From Sphingomonas aerolata (GTDB lineage Bacteria > Pseudomonadota > Alphaproteobacteria > Sphingomonadales > Sphingomonadaceae), in assembly GCF_003046295.1 (NCBI RefSeq), contig NZ_PZZN01000001.1, positions 310,001 to 374,000 of the forward strand: a stretch of DNA of 64,000 nt, written 5' to 3'. Numbering within the stretch: position 1 is the first letter of the stretch; each line of letters opens with the position of its first letter. Position numbers and translations under genes: made by a program. The notes under the pieces were generated by a model that saw nothing but the letters and a program-made list of their open reading frames with translations, was not told where the DNA came from and did no database searches. This document shows positions 51,006-61,522 of this stretch, one piece after another.

Positions 51006-51045
51006 GCCGTGCCCTTAGCGCGGGAACGCTCCGTCGTCACCTGTT

Positions 51046-51070
51046 ACCCCTCTCCCACCGGGAGAGGGGT
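51046..51070. repeat. Perfect hairpin in the bamB-der gap
   Basis: ACCCCTCTCCC (51046-51056) and GGGAGAGGGGT (51060-51070) form an 11-bp perfect inverted repeat with a 3-nt loop. It has no T tract, so it may be a short extragenic palindrome or an mRNA-processing or stability element within the operon. Confidence 0.6.
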
Positions 51071-51076
51071 GATGGC

Positions 51077-52399
51077 TCACCGATAGGCGGTGATCTTGCC
51101 CTTCTGGTCGAGCGTGTAGAGCGTCGAGTTTGCGACGATCGGCGGCAGCGTGAACGGCGTCTTGGTCTCGATCGTGCTGCCGACCGCGCCATCGCCAGGA
51201 TTGACCGAAACGATCTCACCGCGCGAATTGGTCAGGATCAGGCGTCCGCCCGCCAGGATCGGGCCATACCAGGTCACCGGCCCCTTCTTCTTCTTCTCGT
51301 TATCGAACCGCTGCAGCTGCGCGATCCAACGTGCCTTGCCGTTCGATCGCGACAGGCAGACCAGCCGCGCATCGTCGGTGACCACGAACAGCCATTCGCC
51401 CGCGATCCAGGGGGTCGAGATGCCCGCGAAATTCTGTTCCCACAGACGCTGGCCGGTCGAGAGTTCGAGCGCGACCATGCGCCCGCCCTGCCCGACCGCA
51501 TAGACACGGCCGCCATCGATGACCGGGGCCGCGTCGATATCCGACAGGCTCGACACCGATGTGGTGATCGACGTGCGCGACAACGCGTCCTGCCACAGGA
51601 TACGGCCATTCTCGTAGCGATAGGCGCTGAGCTCGCCGCTCGAGAACCCCGAGACGACCGTGCCCTGGCTGACCGCGGGTGCCGCGACGCCGAACACGCC
51701 CTGCGTCTCGAGCGTGCCCGACTGGACCCACTGGACCTTGCCGTCGCCCTGGTTGAGCGAGAAGATCTGGTTGTCCTGCGTCAGGACATAGACCGCACCG
51801 TTCGACACGGTCGGCGAGCCACGCAGCGGGCCGCCGGGCTTGGCCCGCCACAGGATCGCGCCATCCGACGCGTTCATCGCGACCACGTCGCCGACGCCGT
51901 CGGTCGCATAGACCTTGCCGTCGTCATAGCTCACGCCGCCGCCGAACCGCGCAGACTGGTTGATCTTGCCCTCGGTGATCGGCGTGGTCCACAACGCCCC
52001 GCCGGTGTCGGACTTGAACGCATGCGCGACGCCGTGGACGTCCATCACGAACAGCTTGTTCTCACCGACGACAGGCGGCGCGGCCATGCGTTCGCGGTTG
52101 GAGCCACCGTCGATCGAGGCCTGCCATGCCTTGGTGGGCTGCGCGGCGAGCGCAAGCTGGCCCATCGACTTGGCGGGATTGCCGCCCGGCTGTGCCCAGG
52201 CGTCGTTGACCGAGGGGGCCGGCAGGAGGACCTGCACATCGGCGATCGTCGCGTCGGTCTCGACCCCGTTTTCGGAGGTCAGGATCGATACCCGGTTTCC
52301 GACCGTAGGGGTCTTCTTGACGCCACCCTTGAAGATGCCGCAGCCGCTCAAGGCCATGAGCGCAGCCACCGCGACCGTCACCCGATAAGACTTCGTCAT
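51077..52399 (-). CDS. bamB: Outer-membrane protein assembly factor BamB (beta-propeller lipoprotein)
   Basis: The 440-residue protein has a lipoprotein signal (LSGC, C20) and eight PQQ-like propeller blades with repeated patterns such as GALWTTPITEGKI, GAILWRAKPGGPLRGSPTV, GRILWQDALSRTS and GQRLWEQNFAGI. BamB is a scaffold lipoprotein of the BAM complex that inserts beta-barrels such as the TonB receptors seen here. Its ATG overlaps the upstream TPR gene stop (ATGA), so the two are coupled. Confidence 0.9.
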   Translation of the reverse strand: MTKSYRVTVAVAALMALSGCGIFKGGVKKTPTVGNRVSILTSENGVETDATIADVQVLLPAPSVNDAWAQPGGNPAKSMGQLALAAQPTKAWQASIDGGSNRERMAAPPVVGENKLFVMDVHGVAHAFKSDTGGALWTTPITEGKINQSARFGGGVSYDDGKVYATDGVGDVVAMNASDGAILWRAKPGGPLRGSPTVSNGAVYVLTQDNQIFSLNQGDGKVQWVQSGTLETQGVFGVAAPAVSQGTVVSGFSSGELSAYRYENGRILWQDALSRTSITTSVSSLSDIDAAPVIDGGRVYAVGQGGRMVALELSTGQRLWEQNFAGISTPWIAGEWLFVVTDDARLVCLSRSNGKARWIAQLQRFDNEKKKKGPVTWYGPILAGGRLILTNSRGEIVSVNPGDGAVGSTIETKTPFTLPPIVANSTLYTLDQKGKITAYR

Positions 52400-53133
52400 T
52401 GCGCGTTGGTATCCTCGTTTGATGCAGCAGCAGCGGCGGTCCCGGCCGTCCCGGTGCTGGCAACGGCGTCGACGCCCAGTACACCGGCCATCTGAACAGC
52501 GCGTTGACGAATCGTCTCGGGCACGCCGGGATCAGCCGCGATCTGGCCGAAAAGCGTCCCCGCCTGCTTGGTCTGGTTCATCCGGACATAGGCGACCGCG
52601 ACCATCTCGCCCGCGCTGCCGAGCCATGGATTGCCCGTGACCGCGAGCGGACGCAGCCGCTCGACCACGACCTGCGGCTTGAGCGTGTCATATTCCGCCG
52701 ACGTCTGCCGGACCAGCGCCAGGTCGCGGAACGGCTTGGCGACCGACGTGTCAGCGGCGATCGCCGCCAGCTTGGCCGCAGCGCCCTTCATATCCTCTTT
52801 CTGGAGAAGGATATCCGCTTCCGTGAACCGCGCGAGCGCGCTGTACCCGGCGCGGTCGGACGCGGCGAGCTTGGTCAGCGTCGTGTTCGCCTCGGCGACC
52901 TTGTCCGCGGCGAGCGCGTCATAGGCGGCCTGGAGCTGCTCGCCCTCGACACCCGCCTGGGTTTCGGTGCGATGCTGATAATAGAGGAATCCGGCCAGCG
53001 CGACGAGTGCTGCGACCACCCCGAGCGCGACCCATTTGCCCCAGGTCGTCCAGAAACCCGCGAGCTGATCGCGGCGCAGTTCTTCGTCGACCTCGCGGAG
53101 GAACGCTTCATCGGTTTTCGGCGGCAGGGCCAA
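52396..53133 (-). CDS. YfgM-like TPR-repeat membrane protein
   Basis: The 245-residue protein has a cytoplasmic N-terminus (EAFLREVDEELRRDQLAGFW), one membrane helix (about 34-52) and a periplasmic TPR-type helical domain. This is the YfgM / TPR_21 family, an ancillary partner of the SecYEG translocon and periplasmic chaperones. The start was set to a TTG at 53133 because GGAG lies 6 nt upstream and the family starts MALPPKTDEAF; an in-frame TTG six codons earlier lacks a site. It overlaps bamB by 4 nt (ATGA). A tail rich in A/T/S ends the protein. Confidence 0.85.
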   Translation of the reverse strand: MALPPKTDEAFLREVDEELRRDQLAGFWTTWGKWVALGVVAALVALAGFLYYQHRTETQAGVEGEQLQAAYDALAADKVAEANTTLTKLAASDRAGYSALARFTEADILLQKEDMKGAAAKLAAIAADTSVAKPFRDLALVRQTSAEYDTLKPQVVVERLRPLAVTGNPWLGSAGEMVAVAYVRMNQTKQAGTLFGQIAADPGVPETIRQRAVQMAGVLGVDAVASTGTAGTAAAAASNEDTNAQ

Positions 53134-53225
53134 GGGTGACTCCGGAGACAAAGGGAGGAAAGGAAATCGGGGGATGGTGGAATGGCGCGGACCTTAGCCG
53201 CCACGCGTCCGAAACAAAAGCCGGA

Positions 53226-54098
53226 TCAATCCACCGTGCCGGCGCGCGGCGCATAGCTCTGGTCGGGTCCCGGAAAGGCACGACTGCGAACCTCGTCAGC
53301 ATAGGTCTCCGCCGCGCCCGAGATCTTGGCGGCGAGATCCTCGAACCGCTTCACGAACTTGGCGGTACGGTCGAACAGGCCGAGCATGTCCTCGGCAACA
53401 AGCACTTGGCCGTCGCACTCGACCGATGCGCCGATGCCGATCGTCGGACAGGCGACCGCGCGCGTGATCTCGATCGCGATCGGCTCGACCACGCCCTCGA
53501 TCACCAGCGCGAATGCGCCCGCCTCAGCGACCGCCTTGGCATCCGCGACGATCTTCGCCGCCTCCTCGGGCGTACGGCCGCGCGCGCCATAGCCGCCCAG
53601 GACGTTGACCGCCTGCGGGGTGAGGCCGACATGCCCCATCACCGGAATCCCGCGCTCGACCAGGAACCGTACGGTCGGCGCCATCGCGGTGCCGCCCTCG
53701 AGCTTCACCGCCGCCGCACTGGTCTGCTTCAGCAGCCACGCGGCGCTTTCGAACGCCTTTTCGGGTGATGCCTCATAACTGCCGAACGGCATGTCGATCA
53801 CGACCACCGCATGATAGCTGCCGCGCACCACCGCCGCTCCGTGCGCCGCCATCATCTCGAGCGTGACGGGCACGGTCGAGGGCAGGCCGTAGATCACCTG
53901 CCCCAGGCTGTCGCCGACCAGCAGCATGTCGCAATGCGGATCGAGCAGCTGCGCGTTGCGCACCGTATAGGCGGTGAGCATGACGAGCGGCACCTGCCCC
54001 TTCTGCCGGCGGATCGCGGGGATCGTCAGCCGCTTGAGCGGGGCGGGCGTCGGGTTGGCGCGACTCGTCGCGGTGTCGAGCGTGTAGGTCGTGGACAT
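53226..54098 (-). CDS. panB: 3-Methyl-2-oxobutanoate hydroxymethyltransferase
   Basis: The 290-residue enzyme makes ketopantoate for pantothenate and coenzyme A. Motifs are [47 protein letters not shown] and [16 protein letters not shown], holding the Mg ligands and general base. Panto-pathway partner genes are not adjacent. The length is close to the family norm with a short N-terminal extension. A standard ATG start is used. Confidence 0.97.
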   Translation of the reverse strand: MSTTYTLDTATSRANPTPAPLKRLTIPAIRRQKGQVPLVMLTAYTVRNAQLLDPHCDMLLVGDSLGQVIYGLPSTVPVTLEMMAAHGAAVVRGSYHAVVVIDMPFGSYEASPEKAFESAAWLLKQTSAAAVKLEGGTAMAPTVRFLVERGIPVMGHVGLTPQAVNVLGGYGARGRTPEEAAKIVADAKAVAEAGAFALVIEGVVEPIAIEITRAVACPTIGIGASVECDGQVLVAEDMLGLFDRTAKFVKRFEDLAAKISGAAETYADEVRSRAFPGPDQSYAPRAGTVD

Positions 54099-54183
54099 GG
54101 GCGCGCGTTCTAGCGAAGCCGATGCCGCTCGCCCAGCCCGTCCCGTCGCGCCCGCCCGAGCCCGCCCTGGCCCCCCGCGAGGT

Positions 54184-54465
54184 TCAGCCGACCGTCACGC
54201 CCTTCCAGAATGCATAGCGGTCCTTGATCTCGGCCGCGGCGGATTTGGGATCGGGATAGTACCAGACCGCATCGACGTTGCGCTTGCCGTCGACGACCAG
54301 CGTCTTGTAGCGCGCCGTACCCTTCCACGGACAATTCGACTGCGTCGCGCTGTCTTCGAGCAGCGCCGGATCGACGCTGTCCGCGAGAAAATAGTGATTG
54401 CCCTCGACGACGACGGTATCGTCGGACCGGGCGATCTCTTGGCCGTTCCATGTAGCGACAGGCAT
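54184..54465 (-). CDS. DUF427 family protein
   Basis: The 93-residue protein has the family markers [39 protein letters not shown] and [25 protein letters not shown]. The conserved CPWKG likely forms a functional site, but function is unknown. AAGGAG lies 6 nt before the ATG. It lies 11 nt after the Spx/YffB-like gene and may share a transcript. Confidence 0.92.
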   Translation of the reverse strand: MPVATWNGQEIARSDDTVVVEGNHYFLADSVDPALLEDSATQSNCPWKGTARYKTLVVDGKRNVDAVWYYPDPKSAAAEIKDRYAFWKGVTVG

Positions 54466-54476
54466 GCTCGTCTCCT

Positions 54477-54833
54477 TCAGGCGTTCCCCAGCTCCGCCGC
54501 CTCATACCGCTCGGGCTTGAACCCGACCAGCAGCGTCTCGCGGGTATCGAGCACCGGGCGCTTGATCATCGACGGCTGTGCCAGCATCAGCGCGACCGCC
54601 TTGTCCGCGTCCAGGTCGACGCGGTCAGACTCGGGCAGTTTCCGAAACGTGGTGCCGGCGCGGTTGAGCAACGGCTCCCACCCGACCCGGCCGATCCAGT
54701 CGCGCAGTCGTGCGTCCTCGATTCCGGCGGTCTTGTAGTCATGAAACACATAGGCGACGTCATGCGCTTCGAGCCACGCGCGCGCCTTCTTCATCGTGTC
54801 GCAATTCCTGATCCCGAACAGCGTGATCGTCAA
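54477..54833 (-). CDS. Spx/MgsR/YffB-type ArsC-family protein
   Basis: The 118-residue protein has a thioredoxin-like fold with one active cysteine (GIRNCDTMKKA, C11) and the conserved PSMIKRPVL motif. The ArsC arginine-rich CX5R motif is absent, so this is not an arsenate reductase; the YffB group may be a glutathione-linked thiol reductase. The start is a TTG at 54833 with GGGGAAG upstream, which gives exactly the family length. An ATG about 45 nt further upstream reads in the same frame but gives a poor extension. Confidence 0.83.
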   Translation of the reverse strand: MTITLFGIRNCDTMKKARAWLEAHDVAYVFHDYKTAGIEDARLRDWIGRVGWEPLLNRAGTTFRKLPESDRVDLDADKAVALMLAQPSMIKRPVLDTRETLLVGFKPERYEAAELGNA

Positions 54834-55087
54834 AATCGCTTCCCCATAAGACACCCTGCCACGCATCCCGCGTGCCATCGCCTGTCAGTCCCGATAGCAG
54901 ATCTGCCTGCCGATCGCGCAACAGCCGCAGTGCGGATTTTTGCCATGGACGGTGGAACCTCGGCGCCGCGAAATGGCTGTACGATTTACGGAATGACCAA
55001 GACAAGTTGCGGACATAGAAGGTTTTTCGGCGGGATGCCGTGAAAGACCTGTCGGGTCCGATGACGGCAGGCGATGGGAGCGGGATG

Positions 55088-55318
55088 ATGACGGACAAGG
55101 CTGCAGAAGCGCGACAACTGAACCTCATTACCCTCTTATTCGCGATCCTCGCATTTGGCGGCATACTCGCGCTGGGCAGTGTCGACGCGAAGACGAAGCA
55201 GCAGCGGTACCGGATTGCGAAGACCTACCAGATCTCCGAACGGCAGAAGCTCGAACGCCGGCGCGCCCGTGCCGTGCAGGGGGTCATCGCCTCCACGTCT
55301 GCGCAGAGCGCCCCCTGA
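55088..55318 (+). CDS. Small membrane protein (76 aa), function unknown
   Basis: One hydrophobic helix (about residues 12-31: LITLLFAILAFGGILALG) is followed by a basic coiled region (KQQRYRIAKTYQISERQKLERRRARAVQ). ATG codons at 55085 and 55088 are preceded by GGGAG; the second has the better distance. The frame is open further upstream to 55040 with no signal. No family recognised. The basic tail may bind nucleic acid or acidic lipids. It sits alone before nadE. Confidence 0.5.
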   Translation: MTDKAAEARQLNLITLLFAILAFGGILALGSVDAKTKQQRYRIAKTYQISERQKLERRRARAVQGVIASTSAQSAP

Positions 55319-55388
55319 CAGCAGCCTCAGCATATCCGGCCGGTGAAGCCGGTAGCATGAACTGCCCCGCGCGTTTAACGATCGGCGC

Positions 55389-57464
<2,076 letters not shown>

Positions 57465-57494
57465 ACCGCGTGCCGCGCGCATTATGAAAATCCT

Positions 57495-58355
57495 ATGACA
57501 GTGGCTCCACCGGATGGATCGCGCGATCGCCGGATCGAGATCCCATCTAACCTTTGGCTGATTCACCCGGCAGGCCGCGCGCTTTTGCCCCTCGCACTCG
57601 CGCGTCGCATCTCGGCGAACACGGTGTCGGTGGCGGGACTGGTCCTGGGGGGCGCTGCTGCGCTGGCCTATACGCATTGGGGCAATCCCGCTTTGGCGCT
57701 GGTCGGCCTGGCCCTGTCGATCGGATGGCTGATCGCCGACGGTCTGGACGGCATGGTCGCCCGCGCGACCAAGACCGCGAGCCCGCTCGGGCGGATGCTC
57801 GACGGTCTATGCGATCACGGCGTGTTCGCGCTCATCTATATCTCGCTGGCCCTCACCATCGACACGCCCGAGGCCTGGATCCTCGCGGTGGCGGCGGGCG
57901 CCGCGCACGCGGTGCAGTCCAACATGTACGAGGGTGAGCGCTCGCGCTTCCATCGCCGGATCCGCGGTGTCGCACTCGACGCGCCGCCCGTGCCGACCGG
58001 CAACGCGCTCGTCCGCTTCTATGACGGGGTGGCCGGTAGCATCGACCGGATCGCGATGCCGTTCGAACGCACGCTCGGTCAGGCCAGCGATCCTGTCGCG
58101 CTTGGCCAGAGCTATGCCGCGCGCGCAGTGGCGCCATTGCGCTTCATGGCCTTGCTAACCGCGAATGTCAGAGTATGGGCGATCTTCGTCGCCTGCTTTG
58201 CGGGCAACCCGCGCATCTTCTGGTGGTTCGAGATCGTCCCTCTGACGCTCGTCGCCATCGTCGGGCTCGTCTGGCACCGTCGTGTCGAACGGGCTTTCGT
58301 CCGTAATACCGCACCGCCGCGATCGAAGACCGCGTCGCGCATGCATCTTTCGTAA
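57495..58355 (+). CDS. CDP-alcohol phosphatidyltransferase-family enzyme (inositol-lipid or di-inositol-phosphate synthase candidate)
   Basis: This 286-residue protein has about six membrane helices and the complete catalytic motif D82-x2-D85-G86-x2-A89-R90-x8-G99-x3-D103-x3-D107 of the family, which moves a phospho-alcohol from a CDP-alcohol to an acceptor. Two genes downstream, in the same operon, supply inositol phosphate and a putative CDP-inositol synthase. The donor is therefore probably CDP-inositol, and the acceptor could be a lipid such as ceramide, or inositol-1-phosphate. Its weak ribosome-binding site leaves the start (57495) unsure. The next start lies 15 nt after its stop. Confidence 0.85.
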   Translation: MTVAPPDGSRDRRIEIPSNLWLIHPAGRALLPLALARRISANTVSVAGLVLGGAAALAYTHWGNPALALVGLALSIGWLIADGLDGMVARATKTASPLGRMLDGLCDHGVFALIYISLALTIDTPEAWILAVAAGAAHAVQSNMYEGERSRFHRRIRGVALDAPPVPTGNALVRFYDGVAGSIDRIAMPFERTLGQASDPVALGQSYAARAVAPLRFMALLTANVRVWAIFVACFAGNPRIFWWFEIVPLTLVAIVGLVWHRRVERAFVRNTAPPRSKTASRMHLS

Positions 58356-58370
58356 GGAACAGGGTCAGTA

Positions 58371-59462
58371 ATGAATAGCATTCGGATCGCCGTGGTCGGC
58401 ATCGGCAACTGCGCGAGCTCGCTCGTCCAGGGTCTCGAGCATTATCGCGAGGGGGCAAACGACCAGGTCGGCCTGATGCATTTCGACATGGGTGGCTACA
58501 AGCCGAGCGACATCAAGGTCGTTGCGGCCTGGGACGTCGATCGTCGCAAGGTCGGCAAGGACGTCGCCGAGGCGATCTTTGCCAAGCCCAACTGCACCGC
58601 GGTGTTCGCCCCCAATGTCGGCAACACCGGCACCATCGTGAAGATGGGCAAGACGCTCGACGGCGTCGCCGATCACATGTCGGACTTCAAGGACGACCGC
58701 ACGTTCCTTCTCGCCGACGCCGCAGAGCCGACGCGTGAGCAGGTCATCGCGGATCTGAAGGCGTCGGGCGCCGACGTTCTGATGAACTACCTGCCAGTCG
58801 GTTCGCAGGAAGCGACCGAATTCTATGCCGACTGCGCGATCGAAGCCGGCGTGGCGTTCGTCAACAACATTCCCGTCTTCATCGCGTCGAACCCCGTCTG
58901 GGCAAAGAAGTTCGAAGACGCCGGCGTCGCGATCATCGGCGACGACATCAAGGCACAGCTCGGCGCGACGATCGTCCACCGCGTGCTGACCGACCTGTTC
59001 GCCAAGCGCGGCGTGAAGCTGGATCGCACCTACCAGCTCAACACCGGCGGCAACACCGACTTCCTCAACATGTCGAACCATCGCCGTCTCGAATCGAAGA
59101 AGATCTCGAAGACCGAAGCCGTCCAGTCGGTCGCGGCCGAGCGCATGGACGACGACAACGTTCATATCGGTCCGTCGGACTATGTCCCCTGGCAGAACGA
59201 CAACAAGGTCTGCTTCCTGCGCATGGAAGGCCAGCTGTTCGGCGGCGTGCCGATGAACCTCGAGCTGCGCCTGTCGGTCGAGGATTCGCCCAACTCGGCG
59301 GGTGTCGCGATCGACATGATCCGCTGCGCCAAGATCGCAAAAGATCGCGGCATCGCCGGCGTGATCGACCCTGCATCGGCCTATTTCTGCAAGCATCCGC
59401 GCACGCAGATGACCGACGATCTCGCGCAGATCGAGGTCGAGCGGTTCATCAAGGCCGCCTGA
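58371..59462 (+). CDS. ino1: myo-Inositol-1-phosphate synthase (short bacterial/archaeal type)
   Basis: The 363-residue NAD-dependent enzyme converts glucose-6-phosphate to L-myo-inositol-1-phosphate. The nucleotide-binding VVGIGNCASSLVQG (residues 8-21), NYLPVGSQEATEFYA, GDDIKAQLGATIVHR, LNTGGNTDFLNM and EDSPNSAGV are all family signatures. The length fits mycobacterial and archaeal enzymes rather than the 530-residue eukaryotic form. AAGGAAC precedes the start. Inositol synthesis is uncommon in gram-negative bacteria, so its pairing with a CDP-alcohol transferase and a nucleotidyltransferase is the notable point. Confidence 0.95.
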   Translation: MNSIRIAVVGIGNCASSLVQGLEHYREGANDQVGLMHFDMGGYKPSDIKVVAAWDVDRRKVGKDVAEAIFAKPNCTAVFAPNVGNTGTIVKMGKTLDGVADHMSDFKDDRTFLLADAAEPTREQVIADLKASGADVLMNYLPVGSQEATEFYADCAIEAGVAFVNNIPVFIASNPVWAKKFEDAGVAIIGDDIKAQLGATIVHRVLTDLFAKRGVKLDRTYQLNTGGNTDFLNMSNHRRLESKKISKTEAVQSVAAERMDDDNVHIGPSDYVPWQNDNKVCFLRMEGQLFGGVPMNLELRLSVEDSPNSAGVAIDMIRCAKIAKDRGIAGVIDPASAYFCKHPRTQMTDDLAQIEVERFIKAA

Positions 59463-59463
59463 C

Positions 59464-60165
59464 ATGATCGAGACGGCTGTCATCCTCGCCGCCGGGGAAG
59501 GCAGCCGTCTTCGCGCCTCGGCGCCTTATAAACCCCTCTGCCCGGTCGCCGGCCGCCCCCTCATCGCGCATGCGCTCGAGGGTCTTGCGGAAGCAGGGAT
59601 CAGGCGTGCGATCGTCACGCTGAGCTACGGCCGTGACGCGATTGAGGCCTATCTCGCCAGCCGCAGCTGGCCGCTCCATGTCGAAACCGTCCTTGCGGAT
59701 CACCGCGAGCCCAATGGCGTATCGGTGCTTGCCGCGACCGACGCGCTGGCCGGGCAGGACGCGGTTCTGGCGATGTGCGACCACCTCGTCCTCCCCGCGC
59801 TGTATCGCCGCATGGCCACCGCCGGATCGGGCAACGGGCTTCGGCTCGGCATCGACCGCCGGCTCGGTCATCCCTGGGTCGACCCCGAAGACGTCACGTG
59901 TGTCGCGACCAACGGGTCGGCGATTGTGGCGATCGGCAAGGGCCTCGAACCGCATGACGCCTATGACACGGGGGTTTTCGCGATCTCGCCGCGCCTCGGC
60001 GCCGCGCTCGCCACGCTGGCCAGTCCCTCGCTGACCGAAGGCGTCCGCATGCTCGCCGCGGAGAACCGTGCCGAGACCGTCGACTGCAGCGATATCGACT
60101 GGATCGACGTCGACGATGCAGCCGCCCTCGCGCATGCCGAACGCTGGATGAGCCAGGCCGCCTGA
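59464..60165 (+). CDS. Inositol-1-phosphate cytidylyltransferase-like NTP transferase
   Basis: The 233-residue protein has the nucleotidyltransferase signature LAAGEGSRL (8-16) with K23, then AMCDH (103-107) with the metal Asp. The IGKGL-x3-DAYDTGVF stretch (157-172) and the WIDVDD end (213-218) resemble archaeal inositol-1-phosphate cytidylyltransferase (IGKDL-x2-FD-x-VDTGFF, WMDVD). It starts 1 nt after the MIPS stop. It likely makes CDP-inositol from CTP and inositol-1-phosphate. Other sugar-phosphate nucleotidyltransferases share the fold, so the call rests on motif likeness plus context. Confidence 0.75.
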   Translation: MIETAVILAAGEGSRLRASAPYKPLCPVAGRPLIAHALEGLAEAGIRRAIVTLSYGRDAIEAYLASRSWPLHVETVLADHREPNGVSVLAATDALAGQDAVLAMCDHLVLPALYRRMATAGSGNGLRLGIDRRLGHPWVDPEDVTCVATNGSAIVAIGKGLEPHDAYDTGVFAISPRLGAALATLASPSLTEGVRMLAAENRAETVDCSDIDWIDVDDAAALAHAERWMSQAA

Positions 60166-60181
60166 ACAGGCCCCGGGCTCG

Positions 60182-61450
60182 TCAGCCCAGCGGGCGGTCG
60201 AGCGACGTGGGCGGCACGCTGAACCAGCTCGGCCCCTCTTCGGTCATGTGGAAGCAATCCTCGATCCGGATGCCATAGCGCCCGGGGATGTAGATGCCGG
60301 GCTCGTCGCTGAAACACATGCCCGCCGCGAGTTTCGTCGCCTCGCCCCGCACCAGATTGACCGGCTCGTGCCCGTCCATGCCGATCCCGTGCCCCGTCCG
60401 GTGCGACAGCCCGGGCAGCTTATAGCCCGGACCATAGCCCAGCGCCTGATAATGCTGGCGCACCGCATCGTCGACGCTGCCCGCGGTCGCGCCGATCCGC
60501 GCGGCGGCAAACGCGATCTTTTGACCGCGTATCGCCTGGTCCCAGGTCTTGCGCTGGTCGGCGGTGGCGGATCCGTGAACCCAGGTGCGCGAGACGTCCG
60601 ACTGATAGCCCTGCACGGTGCACCCGCAATCCATCAGCACGACCTGCCCGTCCGCGACGCGGTGGATCTCCCGGCTGCCATGCGGATAGGCCGAGGCTTC
60701 GCCGACCAGCGCCATCGAGAATTCGGGCGCCCCGCCGAGCTTCCGCGTCGCGGCCGTCATCAGCGCGCCGATCTCGGGACCGGTCATGCCCGTCTCGACC
60801 CGCGCATGGGTCCATCGATAGGCGGCGAGCGTGACGTCCGTGGCCGTCTGCATCAAAGCGATCTCGGCAGGCGTCTTGATCATCCGACAGCCGCGCACGA
60901 CCGGATTGGCCGACACGATCCGTGCCTCCGGTACCAGCCGACGGAGCGCGTCGATGGCGAAGAATCGCATCGTCTCCTCGATCGCGATCGGCCGCGCAAT
61001 CAACCGGCGATCGCGCAGGAAGCCCGCCACCACCGCGAGCGGGTTTTGGTCCTCCTGCCAGACGCGAACCTCCGCCGGCACCGCGAGTGTCTCGCGCACC
61101 GACGGCTCCTCGAAGAACGGCGTGACGATACAGAGCTGCCCCTCGACCGGCAGGATCGCGGCGGTCAGCCGCTCGCTCCGGCTCCAGCGGACACCGGTGA
61201 AGTAGAGCATCGACGACCCCGGCTCGATCAGTACCGCGCCGATCCCTGCCGCCTTCATCAGCGCCTGGGCGCGCACCAGTCGAGCGGCGCGCTCGTCCGC
61301 ATCGATCGGCTTGGCACCCCCGGTGAGATCGGACAGTGCCGACAGGTCGGGTTCTGCCGCGCGCAGGACCGCGCCGATCGACAGCAGCGGGAGCGCGGCG
61401 GCGGCACTTAGGAGCATGCGCCTGGTGGGTAATTCGGGAGAGATTGCCAT
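60182..61450 (-). CDS. Exported M24-family metallopeptidase (Xaa-Pro aminopeptidase-like)
   Basis: The 422-residue protein has a Tat-like signal (TRRMLLSAAAALPLLS, R10-R11) and a two-domain aminopeptidase P / creatinase layout. The five metal ligands are in VLMDCGC and SDVSRTW (two Asp), HRTGHGIG (His), FSDEPGIY (Glu) and RIEDCF (Glu). It probably cleaves N-terminal residues before proline in the periplasm. The start at 61450 fits the signal peptide; the Shine-Dalgarno is weak. It ends just 17 nt from the end of the convergent inositol operon. Confidence 0.9.
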   Translation of the reverse strand: MAISPELPTRRMLLSAAAALPLLSIGAVLRAAEPDLSALSDLTGGAKPIDADERAARLVRAQALMKAAGIGAVLIEPGSSMLYFTGVRWSRSERLTAAILPVEGQLCIVTPFFEEPSVRETLAVPAEVRVWQEDQNPLAVVAGFLRDRRLIARPIAIEETMRFFAIDALRRLVPEARIVSANPVVRGCRMIKTPAEIALMQTATDVTLAAYRWTHARVETGMTGPEIGALMTAATRKLGGAPEFSMALVGEASAYPHGSREIHRVADGQVVLMDCGCTVQGYQSDVSRTWVHGSATADQRKTWDQAIRGQKIAFAAARIGATAGSVDDAVRQHYQALGYGPGYKLPGLSHRTGHGIGMDGHEPVNLVRGEATKLAAGMCFSDEPGIYIPGRYGIRIEDCFHMTEEGPSWFSVPPTSLDRPLG

Positions 61451-61522
61451 GTCGGGACGATAGGGTCCTTGACCCGGGCGCCGCAATCCCCTTCCCTCCT
61501 GCGCGAGTTTCGGGAGCGTTTA

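Noticed and set aside
54477..54833. Arsenate reductase
   Set aside because: Only one cysteine and no CX5R motif with the catalytic arginines; the Spx/YffB group fits better.
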